A stretch of 8,142 bases of DNA from an uncultured Slackia sp. GTDB taxonomy: Bacteria > Actinomycetota > Coriobacteriia > Coriobacteriales > Eggerthellaceae. This document shows positions 1 to 5,598 of this stretch, one piece after another (the stretch's first letter is position 1; every line of letters starts with the position of its first letter). The notes beneath the pieces are model-generated. The model was given only the letters and a program-made list of their open reading frames with translations, searched no databases and was not told the DNA's origin. Position numbers and translations under genes: made by a program. Location: the NCBI GenBank assembly GCA_900553775.1, contig USEZ01000085.1, forward strand, positions 1 through 8,142, written 5' to 3'.

Positions 1-1
1 C

Positions 2-163
2 CTGCTGAAGCTGCTCGAATGCCGTCTGGACAATGTGGTATACCGCATGGGCTTCGCCATGACCCGCCGTGAGGCCCGTCAGCTGGTGACCCATGGCCAC
101 TTCACCGTGAACGGCCAGCGGGTGGACATCCCCTCCTTCCTGGTGAAGGTGGGCGACGTCATC
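2..163 (+). pseudogene. rpsD: Fragment of 30S ribosomal protein S4, joined in frame to mreC
   Basis: The 54 codons from position 2 read as the central part of ribosomal protein S4, including most of the S4 RNA-binding domain. Visible hallmarks are LLKLLECRLDNVVYRMGF, then the REARQLV helix, the HGHFTVNGQ turn and the VDIPSFLVKVGDVI strand. S4 binds 16S rRNA early in 30S assembly. Genuine S4 continues after GDVI with a charged segment and another 50 or so residues; here it switches to MreC. Codon choice looks different from the genes to the right: Leu is ctg in 6 of 7 cases, Thr is acc in 3 of 3, and tcg is absent. The wording resembles Clostridia/Ruminococcaceae S4 as I remember it, which is inference. 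The S4 identity is very likely. Whether the fragment belongs in this genome at this place is the open question. Confidence 0.82.
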
Positions 164-388
164 GTGACCTCGGGCTTGGGCGGCAGCTACTTCCGCGGCA
201 TGGAGCTCGGCACGGTTTCGGCCGTCCGCGCTTCGGCAGGAACATCCGACCGCACGATCGTGGTGTCTCCCTTGGCGGTAGCCGACCCCCTCGAAGAAGT
301 GACGGTGGTCACATCCGCAAGCGCTGCGTCGGACGACGAATCCGCGTCGCAGGATGCCGCCGGCGCCGATGCGGCGGCGAAGGAGTAG
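2..388 (+). CDS. mreC: Chimeric open frame ending in the C-terminus of rod shape-determining protein MreC (5' partial)
   Basis: The frame is open from the left edge to the TAG at 386-388 and gives 128 residues. Residues from about 51 to 107 match the last beta-domain of MreC: the VTSGLGG turn, a Gly-Met-Glu-Leu-Gly-Thr-Val strand, and the closing LEEVTVV strand. An Ala/Ser/Asp/Glu-rich low-complexity tail of about 20 residues follows. MreC is a bitopic membrane protein whose extracytoplasmic beta domains scaffold the elongasome and activate PBP2-RodA. The N-terminal membrane helix, coiled coil and first beta-barrel are missing. In their place residues 1-54 are ribosomal protein S4, so this reading frame is not a normal MreC. 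The ATG at 35 lies inside the S4 part and is not a credible start. mreD begins 3 bases after the stop, as expected in an mreCD operon. The MreC assignment of the 3' half is strong, and the whole frame as a real protein is doubtful. Confidence 0.8.
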   Translation: MLKLLECRLDNVVYRMGFAMTRREARQLVTHGHFTVNGQRVDIPSFLVKVGDVIVTSGLGGSYFRGMELGTVSAVRASAGTSDRTIVVSPLAVADPLEEVTVVTSASAASDDESASQDAAGADAAAKE

Positions 389-391
389 CCG

Positions 392-916
392 ATGCGCGAT
401 TCGGTGGTTCTTTTTCTCGCCGCCTCGGCGAGCATCATGCTGCAGCTTGCGATCGCTCCCTGCATAGAGATTCTCGGCATCATGCCCAATTTCGTGCTCG
501 TGTTCGTCGGCGTCGCGGCGATGTTTCGCCCTTCCGATTCCATGATGGTCGTCGGATTCGCCGCGGGCCTGGTCTACGATCTGGTGTCGAGCGGCACCCC
601 CGGGGTCATGGCCGGGCTTTTGTCGCTCGTCGCGTTTTGCACGAGCCGCGCATCCATGCGGCTTGGAAACGATACGCTCGCCGTGTCGCTTTTGATCACC
701 ATGGCGGCGTCTTTGCTGGTGGAAACCTGCTATGCGCTGTTCTACGTGGCCACGACCGATGCGGTTTTGCTCGATGCGATCGTGCGGCGCGCCCTTCCGT
801 GCTCGCTGTATGACTGCGCGATTTGCCTGATCGTCCTGCCGCTGCTCGCCGCGGCGTTCTCCCGCGGCTCGTCGGTGCGCATGCCGCCCGAATCGTCCAC
901 GATCCGATTGCGCTAA
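392..916 (+). CDS. mreD: Rod shape-determining membrane protein MreD
   Basis: This 174-residue, very hydrophobic protein has the normal length for MreD (about 160-180). Hydrophobic segments lie near residues 4-25, 33-46, 51-66, 70-86, 96-120 and 138-156, consistent with five or six membrane spans. The family signature is visible: MPNFVLVFVG at 31-40, then a GFAAGLVYDLVSSGTPG motif at 55-71, equivalent to the conserved aGllyDl.s...lG region. The last 18 residues are a polar, basic cytoplasmic tail. MreD is an integral partner of MreC in the elongasome that guides lateral peptidoglycan synthesis; its biochemical activity is not established. The start at 392 has an AAGGAG site at 380-385 that overlaps the upstream stop, so translation is probably coupled. 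The stop (914-916) runs straight into the ribosome binding site of the next gene. MreD diverges quickly in sequence, so motif plus position between mreC and mrdA make the case. Confidence 0.93.
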   Translation: MRDSVVLFLAASASIMLQLAIAPCIEILGIMPNFVLVFVGVAAMFRPSDSMMVVGFAAGLVYDLVSSGTPGVMAGLLSLVAFCTSRASMRLGNDTLAVSLLITMAASLLVETCYALFYVATTDAVLLDAIVRRALPCSLYDCAICLIVLPLLAAAFSRGSSVRMPPESSTIRLR

Positions 917-921
917 GGAGG
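915..921 (+). promoter_or_regulatory. Ribosome binding site for mrdA at the upstream start
   Basis: AAGGAGG begins within the mreD stop codon and sits 4 bases before the ATG at 926. It is a near-perfect anti-16S match and is the main argument that PBP2 starts at 926 and not at the internal Met codons further down. Confidence 0.75.
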
Positions 922-925
922 CGCT

Positions 926-3049
926 ATGGTAACGGCCGTCATCACAGCCTGCGTCATCCTCGCGATATCGGGCGTGGCGCTTTTCCTGTATTACCGGTCC
1001 CGCTCGGTGAAGCCCGGGTCTTCGGTGGCGAAATCGGTTTCTTCGATCGGCTCGTCCGAGCCTTTGCGCATGCGCAAAGGGGAGTCCATGGCGGCGTCCG
1101 CCGGCGCCCACCAAAGCTCGAACAGCCCTTTGAAAGATCGCCTTCGTCCGCGCTATGCCGCCCTCGGCGTGCTCATCGCGGGCATTTTCGGCAGCTTGAG
1201 CGCGAAGCTGTGGAGCATGCAGATCCTCGCCTCCGACGAATACCGCACGAAATCCGACGAAAACCAGCTCACGACGATCAAAACGCCCGCGGCCCGCGGC
1301 CGCATCTACGACACCGAGGGGATCGTGCTCGTCGACAACAAGGTCACGCCGACGATCGTGGCCGACGCCGAGGTGGCGCAAGACCGCAGCGTGCTGATGC
1401 GCCTTTCGGCCCTGACGGGCGTGCCGTATGCGGTGGTCCGCCAGCGTATACAGGATTCCAGCGGCGGCGCCCAGGCCCAGCGCGAAGTCTCTTCCGACGC
1501 GAAGGCCCGCGACGTGGCGTTCATCGCCGAGCATCCGGAGGCGTTTCCCGGCGTGAGCGTGCAGCAGCGCTCCAAGCGCGTCTACCCCTACAAAGGGCTT
1601 GCGGGCCAGGTTCTCGGCTATACGGGCACGGTGACCGACGACCAGCTGGGGTCTGTGCCTGCGGGCCGCGATTATCAAAGCGGCGACGAGGTGGGCCAAT
1701 CGGGAGTCGAGCTTACCTACGACGGCTATCTTTTCGGTTCGCATGGCGCCAAAGTGGTGGTTTCCGACGTCGACGGCACGGTACACGAGGTGCGCAGCGA
1801 AACGCCGCCCGCGCAGGGAAGCGATCTGCATCTGACCATTTCGGCGAAGGTGCAAAAAATCGCCGAGGAAGAGCTTGAGGCCCTGATAGCCCCGCATGGA
1901 GTGATCGGCGGCGGCACGGGCACCTCGGGCGCCGTCGTGGCGATGGAGGTCGATACCGGCGACGTGATCGCCATGGCGAGCTTCCCGCCGTTCGACCCCA
2001 CCCACTTCGTCGGCGGCGTGTCCCAAGACGACTGGGACCGCTACAACGACAAGGATTCGTCGGGGTCTCCTCTGCTCAACCGCTGCATTGCGGGCCAATA
2101 TCCCGCGGCGTCGACGTTCAAGGCGTTCACGGGCATGGCGGGCCTGCACTACGGCTTCGCGGATTCCTCGCGCTCATGGACGTGCACCGGCACGTGGACA
2201 GGATTCGGCGATGCCTATCCCCAGAAGTGCTGGAAGCTCGACGGCCACGGGCCCATTACGTTTCGCCAGGCCATGGTGGTCTCGTGCGACACCGTGTTCT
2301 ACGAGATAGCGAAAAGCTTCTACGACGCCTCTTCGACGCTGGGCATGGACGCCATGGCCGATTACGTCAAAGAATTCGGATTCGGCAAAAAAACCGGCAT
2401 CGAGCTCGCAGGCGAAGGGGAGGGCGTGGTTCCCACTCCCGAGTGGAAGGCGAAGAACTGGGAGAACGCTCCCGAACAGGGGCAATGGCAGCCTGGCGAC
2501 ATGTCGAACATGGTGATCGGCCAGGGCAACGTCATCGTGACCCCGCTGCAGATGGCGGTGGGCTATGCGGGCGTGGCCACGGGCAAGCTCCCCAAGCCGA
2601 ATCTGCTGAAAGAGGTGCGCAACTCGAGCGGCGAGAAGGTGGTCGGCCATACCCCCGAATTCACCGGCGAGCCCGAAGTGAGCACGGCCGAGCTCGACGT
2701 GGTGCGCGACGCCCTGCGCGGCGTGGCCGAAGAGGACGCCTCCATCCCGGCGCTTCTCGAACAGTACGATTACGAATGCGCGTGCAAGACGGGCACGGGC
2801 GAATGGGCCGAACACGACGGCTACGCGTGGTTTGCGATGTATGCGCCCTACGACAAGCCGAAATACGTGGTGACGTGCGTCATTACCGAGGGCGGATCGG
2901 GCGCTGTGACTGCGGCGCCGATCGCGGCCAAGGTCATGGACGGCTGCGTGAAGCTGGGGCAGGGCGCTCTTGAGAAGGAGCTTACCCCCACCGAGGAAAT
3001 CACCCAGTCCGTCACCTATCACGGCACCGGCGCAGGAAGGGTCGATTAA
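926..3049 (+). CDS. mrdA: Penicillin-binding protein 2, class B elongasome transpeptidase
   Basis: This 707-residue protein cross-links peptidoglycan on the outer face of the membrane in complex with RodA. The order is: hydrophobic segment at 3-23; basic linker; second hydrophobic segment at about 77-98; the class B dimerisation/pedestal domain from about 105, opening with the family motif ARGRIYDTEG at 123-132; then the transpeptidase domain from about 330 to 675. All three active-site motifs are intact: STFK with nucleophile Ser396, SCD at 453-455, and KTGTG at 621-625. The CTGTW and KCW cysteines (420, 435) before HG resemble the family pattern. A second membrane segment at the very N-terminus is unusual, since PBP2 normally has one. 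Met55 (1088) is a possible alternative start giving the usual topology. A short acidic tail ends the protein. The stop overlaps the rodA start by one base. The family call is secure; PBP2 rather than FtsI/PBP3 follows from the mreD and rodA neighbours. Confidence 0.96.
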   Translation: MVTAVITACVILAISGVALFLYYRSRSVKPGSSVAKSVSSIGSSEPLRMRKGESMAASAGAHQSSNSPLKDRLRPRYAALGVLIAGIFGSLSAKLWSMQILASDEYRTKSDENQLTTIKTPAARGRIYDTEGIVLVDNKVTPTIVADAEVAQDRSVLMRLSALTGVPYAVVRQRIQDSSGGAQAQREVSSDAKARDVAFIAEHPEAFPGVSVQQRSKRVYPYKGLAGQVLGYTGTVTDDQLGSVPAGRDYQSGDEVGQSGVELTYDGYLFGSHGAKVVVSDVDGTVHEVRSETPPAQGSDLHLTISAKVQKIAEEELEALIAPHGVIGGGTGTSGAVVAMEVDTGDVIAMASFPPFDPTHFVGGVSQDDWDRYNDKDSSGSPLLNRCIAGQYPAASTFKAFTGMAGLHYGFADSSRSWTCTGTWTGFGDAYPQKCWKLDGHGPITFRQAMVVSCDTVFYEIAKSFYDASSTLGMDAMADYVKEFGFGKKTGIELAGEGEGVVPTPEWKAKNWENAPEQGQWQPGDMSNMVIGQGNVIVTPLQMAVGYAGVATGKLPKPNLLKEVRNSSGEKVVGHTPEFTGEPEVSTAELDVVRDALRGVAEEDASIPALLEQYDYECACKTGTGEWAEHDGYAWFAMYAPYDKPKYVVTCVITEGGSGAVTAAPIAAKVMDGCVKLGQGALEKELTPTEEITQSVTYHGTGAGRVD
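1076..1084 (+). promoter_or_regulatory. Possible internal ribosome binding site for a shorter PBP2
   Basis: AAAGGGGAG stands 3 bases before an in-frame ATG at 1088 (Met55 of the long form). A start here would give 653 residues with a single N-terminal membrane helix, the standard PBP2 layout. The spacing is short for a strong site and the sequence is GA-rich by chance anyway, so this is only a candidate. The site at 915-921 is better. Confidence 0.3.
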
Positions 3050-4248
3050 TGGCAGGATTCAACGAGATAGACCGCGTGCGCACGCCCGAGGGCGGCGTGG
3101 TGGGGTCGGGTTCTCCCGATGGCGCGACCAGGCGCAAGCGCGGATTCGTCGACTCCATCCCCAAATCCCTGATCGTCGTTGCGGTCTGCCTGGTGGCCTA
3201 CGGCCTTCTGGTGGTTTGGTCGGCCGTGCAGGGAAACGAGGACTACTCCTTCTCTCGGCAGGTGGTCGGCGTCGGCCTGGGCATCGTGGTCATGGTCGTC
3301 TTCTACGCGATCGACTACCGCCAGCTTGCGGGCTATACCACGCTTCTGCTCGTGGTCAACGTCGTGCTGATCTTGTCTCCGCATCTTCCCGTCATCGGCG
3401 TTGAGGCCAAAGGAGCCCAAAGCTGGATCAATGTCGGCATGCAGCTGCAGCCGGGCGAATTCGCCAAGATAACCGTGATCTTGCTCGATGCCGGCGTGCT
3501 TGCCCGCTACGGCGGCAACCTCGACGATCCGCGCGAGTATCTCAAGGCGCTCGGCTACATCCTCGTTCCTTTCGCCTGCATCATGACGCAGCCCGACCTG
3601 GGAACGGGCCTGGTGTATCTTTTCATCGGCGGCGTGATGCTGGTGATGGGCGGATCGCGGCTGAAGTACCTGCTTATAACGCTGGGCGTGCTCGTCGCGG
3701 CGGTGGCGGCGGTGTTCGCCGTCGACGAGGCGATCAAAAACGCCACGGGCGAATACAAGCTGCTCCAGCAATACCAGCGAAACCGTCTGCTGGTGTTTTT
3801 GGACCCGAGCGCCGATACGTCGGGTTCGGGCTACAACCTCAATCAGGCGATGATCGCCATCGGATCGGGCGGCTTTTTCGGCAAGGGCCTGCTTAACGCC
3901 TCGCAATCAAGCCTCGGCTTCGTGCCCGAAGCGCCGACGGATTTCATATTCTGCGTGCTCGCCGAGCAGTTCGGGTTCGCGGGAGCCATGCTTTTGCTGG
4001 GGCTGTATCTCGCGCTTATCATGGCCTGCATCCGCATCGCGCGCAATGCGGGCGATTTGTTCGGCACGCTGATAGTCATGGGCGTCGTGGGCATGTGGCT
4101 GTTCCAGATACTCGAAAACATCGGCATGAACATCGGATTGATGCCCGTTACGGGCATCCCGCTGCCGTTTATGAGCTACGGCTCGTCGTTCATGCTGGTG
4201 AATTTCGCACTGCTCGGACTGGCGGGGTCGGTGTACGCCCATCGGTGA
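3049..4248 (+). CDS. rodA: RodA, SEDS-family peptidoglycan glycosyltransferase
   Basis: This 399-residue polytopic membrane protein is typical of SEDS proteins (RodA/FtsW/SpoVE), which polymerise lipid II into glycan strands. Visible signatures are KGAQSWINVG at 121-130, QPGEFAK at 134-140, QPDLGTG at 181-187, the YQRNRLLVFLDP loop at 242-253, GYNLNQAMIAIGSGGFFGKG at 261-280, VPEAPTDFIF at 292-301 and GIPLPFMSYGSS at 369-380. By family knowledge Asp298 in the TDF motif corresponds to the catalytic aspartate. Many hydrophobic segments run from about 40 to 395, about ten in all. The first 38 or so residues are a polar cytoplasmic tail, longer than in E. coli RodA. The ATG overlaps the PBP2 stop as TAATG, with AGGAAGG at 3034-3040 as the binding site, so synthesis of the two enzymes is probably coupled. 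FtsW is the alternative, but adjacency to mreCD and PBP2 points to RodA. Confidence 0.95.
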   Translation: MAGFNEIDRVRTPEGGVVGSGSPDGATRRKRGFVDSIPKSLIVVAVCLVAYGLLVVWSAVQGNEDYSFSRQVVGVGLGIVVMVVFYAIDYRQLAGYTTLLLVVNVVLILSPHLPVIGVEAKGAQSWINVGMQLQPGEFAKITVILLDAGVLARYGGNLDDPREYLKALGYILVPFACIMTQPDLGTGLVYLFIGGVMLVMGGSRLKYLLITLGVLVAAVAAVFAVDEAIKNATGEYKLLQQYQRNRLLVFLDPSADTSGSGYNLNQAMIAIGSGGFFGKGLLNASQSSLGFVPEAPTDFIFCVLAEQFGFAGAMLLLGLYLALIMACIRIARNAGDLFGTLIVMGVVGMWLFQILENIGMNIGLMPVTGIPLPFMSYGSSFMLVNFALLGLAGSVYAHR

Positions 4249-4262
4249 TTGCGAAGATACGG

Positions 4263-4297
4263 TTTATCGCGGCAATGCTCGCGGTTGCCGTGGTAAG
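4263..4297 (+). terminator. Hairpin in the rodA downstream spacer, possible terminator or processing site
   Basis: In the 109-base gap after rodA, bases 4263-4275 can pair with 4285-4297 as RNA. CGGCAA (4270-4275) is exactly complementary to TTGCCG (4285-4290), and pairing extends outward through seven more positions, three of which are G-U wobble pairs. The loop is the 9 bases 4276-4284. No U-tract follows on the + strand (the next bases are GTGGGCC), so it is not a canonical intrinsic terminator. GC-rich actinobacteria often have U-poor terminators, so termination or attenuation between the elongasome genes and the next gene remains possible. I see no convincing -35/-10 promoter in the spacer. 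Confidence 0.4.
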
Positions 4298-4345
4298 GTG
4301 GGCCGAATGCCGCGCCGTTTCGCGCGCGACGACGAAGCGACCTTC

Positions 4346-4352
4346 AAGGAGG
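4346..4352 (+). promoter_or_regulatory. Ribosome binding site that fixes the start of the DUF697-like gene
   Basis: AAGGAGG lies 5 bases before the ATG at 4358. It decides this start over the in-frame ATG at 4298, which has no comparable site and would add 20 polar residues with no resemblance to a domain. Confidence 0.8.
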
Positions 4353-4357
4353 ATCGA

Positions 4358-5566
4358 ATGAATATGCCGATCGACGTGATGGCTGTTTTTCAGGAAGCGA
4401 CGAATGCCGAGGCCGCCCGTTCGGTGCCCTTGTGCGTCTCGGTGCTGCTCGACGATTCCGCGCCTGCGGATTTGACGGCGTTCGTACGCTCGTCGTTCGC
4501 GAGCGCCTCTGCCCAGGCTCGCGTTTCGGTGAATTATTTCTCGGACGAGCATGCGGTGTTCGATCCGCGCAGCGACATGGCGGTGATCGCGGCCGGCGTC
4601 ACGCCCGAGGTGGGTCTGATCGCCGAGCGTGCGCGCTCGGCGGGCATTCCCACGATGGTGGCGACGACCTTGCCCGAGCTTGTCGCCGCCACGGCGCGCG
4701 AACAAGGCCATCCCATTCCCGAAGGCGATCTGCTCGCCCCTCATCTCGAAGACGGAAGCATCGTGATGCTTGCCGAGCCGATCGATATCGCCTCGGGCGA
4801 CGCCGACGTGCAGCATCGCCTGCCTTTCGACCCGCAAGACCCGTTCTCCCTCGAGCCGATTCCGCTGACGGGCGACTTTTCCGCCGAGCTTTCCCGCAAG
4901 ATGGGGGAATGGGTGGTGGCCGTGTTCAAGACGAAGCGGCTCGCTTTCGCCCAGGCATTCGACTTCGTCCGCAGGCCCCTTTCGCTCGAATCGGTTCGCG
5001 CGACGTCGATCCAGAATGCAGGCGTCGGGTTCATCGCCTTCATCCCGGGCGCCGATCTGCCCATCATGACGCTTAACCAGGCGAAGATGGTGCTGCAGAT
5101 CGCGGCCGCCTACGGTCAGCCGCTGACTTCCGAGCGCGTCAAAGAGCTGGCTGCCGTAGTGGGCGGCGGCTTCGCCTGCCGCGCCGTCGCGCGCCAGGCG
5201 GTCGGCGTGGTTCCTGCGCTCGGATGGGCCGTCAAGGCCGGCATCGGCTATGCGGGCACCTCGGCCATGGGGCATGCCGCGGTTGAGTATTTCGAGCGCG
5301 GCGGCAACATGGCGGGTCTGGCGGGCGTGATCGACGACGCCCGTCGTGCGGCGAGCGAAGCGGCGGGTTCGACCCGCGTCGGACGCGTGGCGAAAGAGAC
5401 GGCTGCGGAGATGGGCAGGCAGGCGCGCGATGCCGCTGCGGCCCGCGCGAAAGACGCGGTGCGCGAAGCGCCCGGCAAGGTCGCGTCCGCCGCCCGCTCT
5501 CTCGCGCGCACGACCGCCTACGCCGTGAAAAAGGCGAACGAGCGCGTAGACCGCATTGCGCGGTAG
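4358..5566 (+). CDS. Uncharacterised DUF697-like membrane-associated protein with an alpha/beta N-terminal domain
   Basis: This 402-residue protein has no function I can name. Residues 23-112 look like an alternating alpha/beta fold: strands VPLCVSVLLDD (23-33), ARVSVNYF (54-61), DMAVIAAG (73-80) and IPTMVATT (97-104). This recalls a nucleotide-binding or G-domain core, but I see no GxxxxGKS/T P-loop. Residues 115-180 are acidic and Pro-rich. Residues 212-312 resemble DUF697 (the YcjF-type domain often attached to GTPases): an AGVGFIAFIPGADLPIMTLNQAKM segment split at residues 221-244, then a VVGGGF segment and a Gly/Ala-rich hydrophobic stretch (281-300) that could associate with the membrane. 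Residues 325-402 are Ala/Arg/Lys/Glu-rich, probably a long amphipathic helix. It sits between rodA and the radical SAM pair on the same strand, after a hairpin-bearing spacer, so it may have its own expression level. The DUF697 call is by motif memory and is likely but unproved. Confidence 0.75.
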   Translation: MNMPIDVMAVFQEATNAEAARSVPLCVSVLLDDSAPADLTAFVRSSFASASAQARVSVNYFSDEHAVFDPRSDMAVIAAGVTPEVGLIAERARSAGIPTMVATTLPELVAATAREQGHPIPEGDLLAPHLEDGSIVMLAEPIDIASGDADVQHRLPFDPQDPFSLEPIPLTGDFSAELSRKMGEWVVAVFKTKRLAFAQAFDFVRRPLSLESVRATSIQNAGVGFIAFIPGADLPIMTLNQAKMVLQIAAAYGQPLTSERVKELAAVVGGGFACRAVARQAVGVVPALGWAVKAGIGYAGTSAMGHAAVEYFERGGNMAGLAGVIDDARRAASEAAGSTRVGRVAKETAAEMGRQARDAAAARAKDAVREAPGKVASAARSLARTTAYAVKKANERVDRIAR

Positions 5567-5598
5567 GCGATGGCACAGCACGACAGACAGGAATTCCG

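Noticed and set aside
35..388. A complete small protein of 117 residues starting at the ATG at 35
   Set aside because: The ATG is an internal Met of the S4 sequence, with S4 codons continuing upstream to the window edge and no binding site before it.
823..1878. 351-codon + strand frame overlapping the end of mreD and the start of mrdA
   Set aside because: It is an out-of-frame reading of mrdA, extremely Arg/Pro/Gly-rich, with no binding site or motif.
2174..3906. Two adjacent - strand open frames (2174-3022 and 3046-3906) opposite mrdA and rodA
   Set aside because: Both mirror the coding strand of well-identified genes and show only His/Arg/Asp-rich low-information sequence. The second is rich in His and Asp because it is the complement of Val- and Ile-rich membrane codons.
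4298..4357. Upstream ATG at 4298 as the start of the DUF697-like protein
   Set aside because: It has no good ribosome binding site and falls just after the spacer hairpin. The ATG at 4358 has AAGGAGG at ideal spacing.
4249..4357. Possible promoter in the spacer (TTGCGA at 4249, TTGCCG at 4285, TAAGGT at 4294)
   Set aside because: None of the -35-like boxes has a -10-like partner at 16-18 bases, and two of the boxes are arms of the hairpin. There is not enough to call a promoter.
4190..5581. Long open frame of 463 codons on the - strand across the DUF697-like gene
   Set aside because: It is antisense to a gene with its own AAGGAGG site and domain-like sequence. The translation is Arg/His/Gly-rich without recognisable motifs, as expected from the mirror frame of GC-rich coding DNA.
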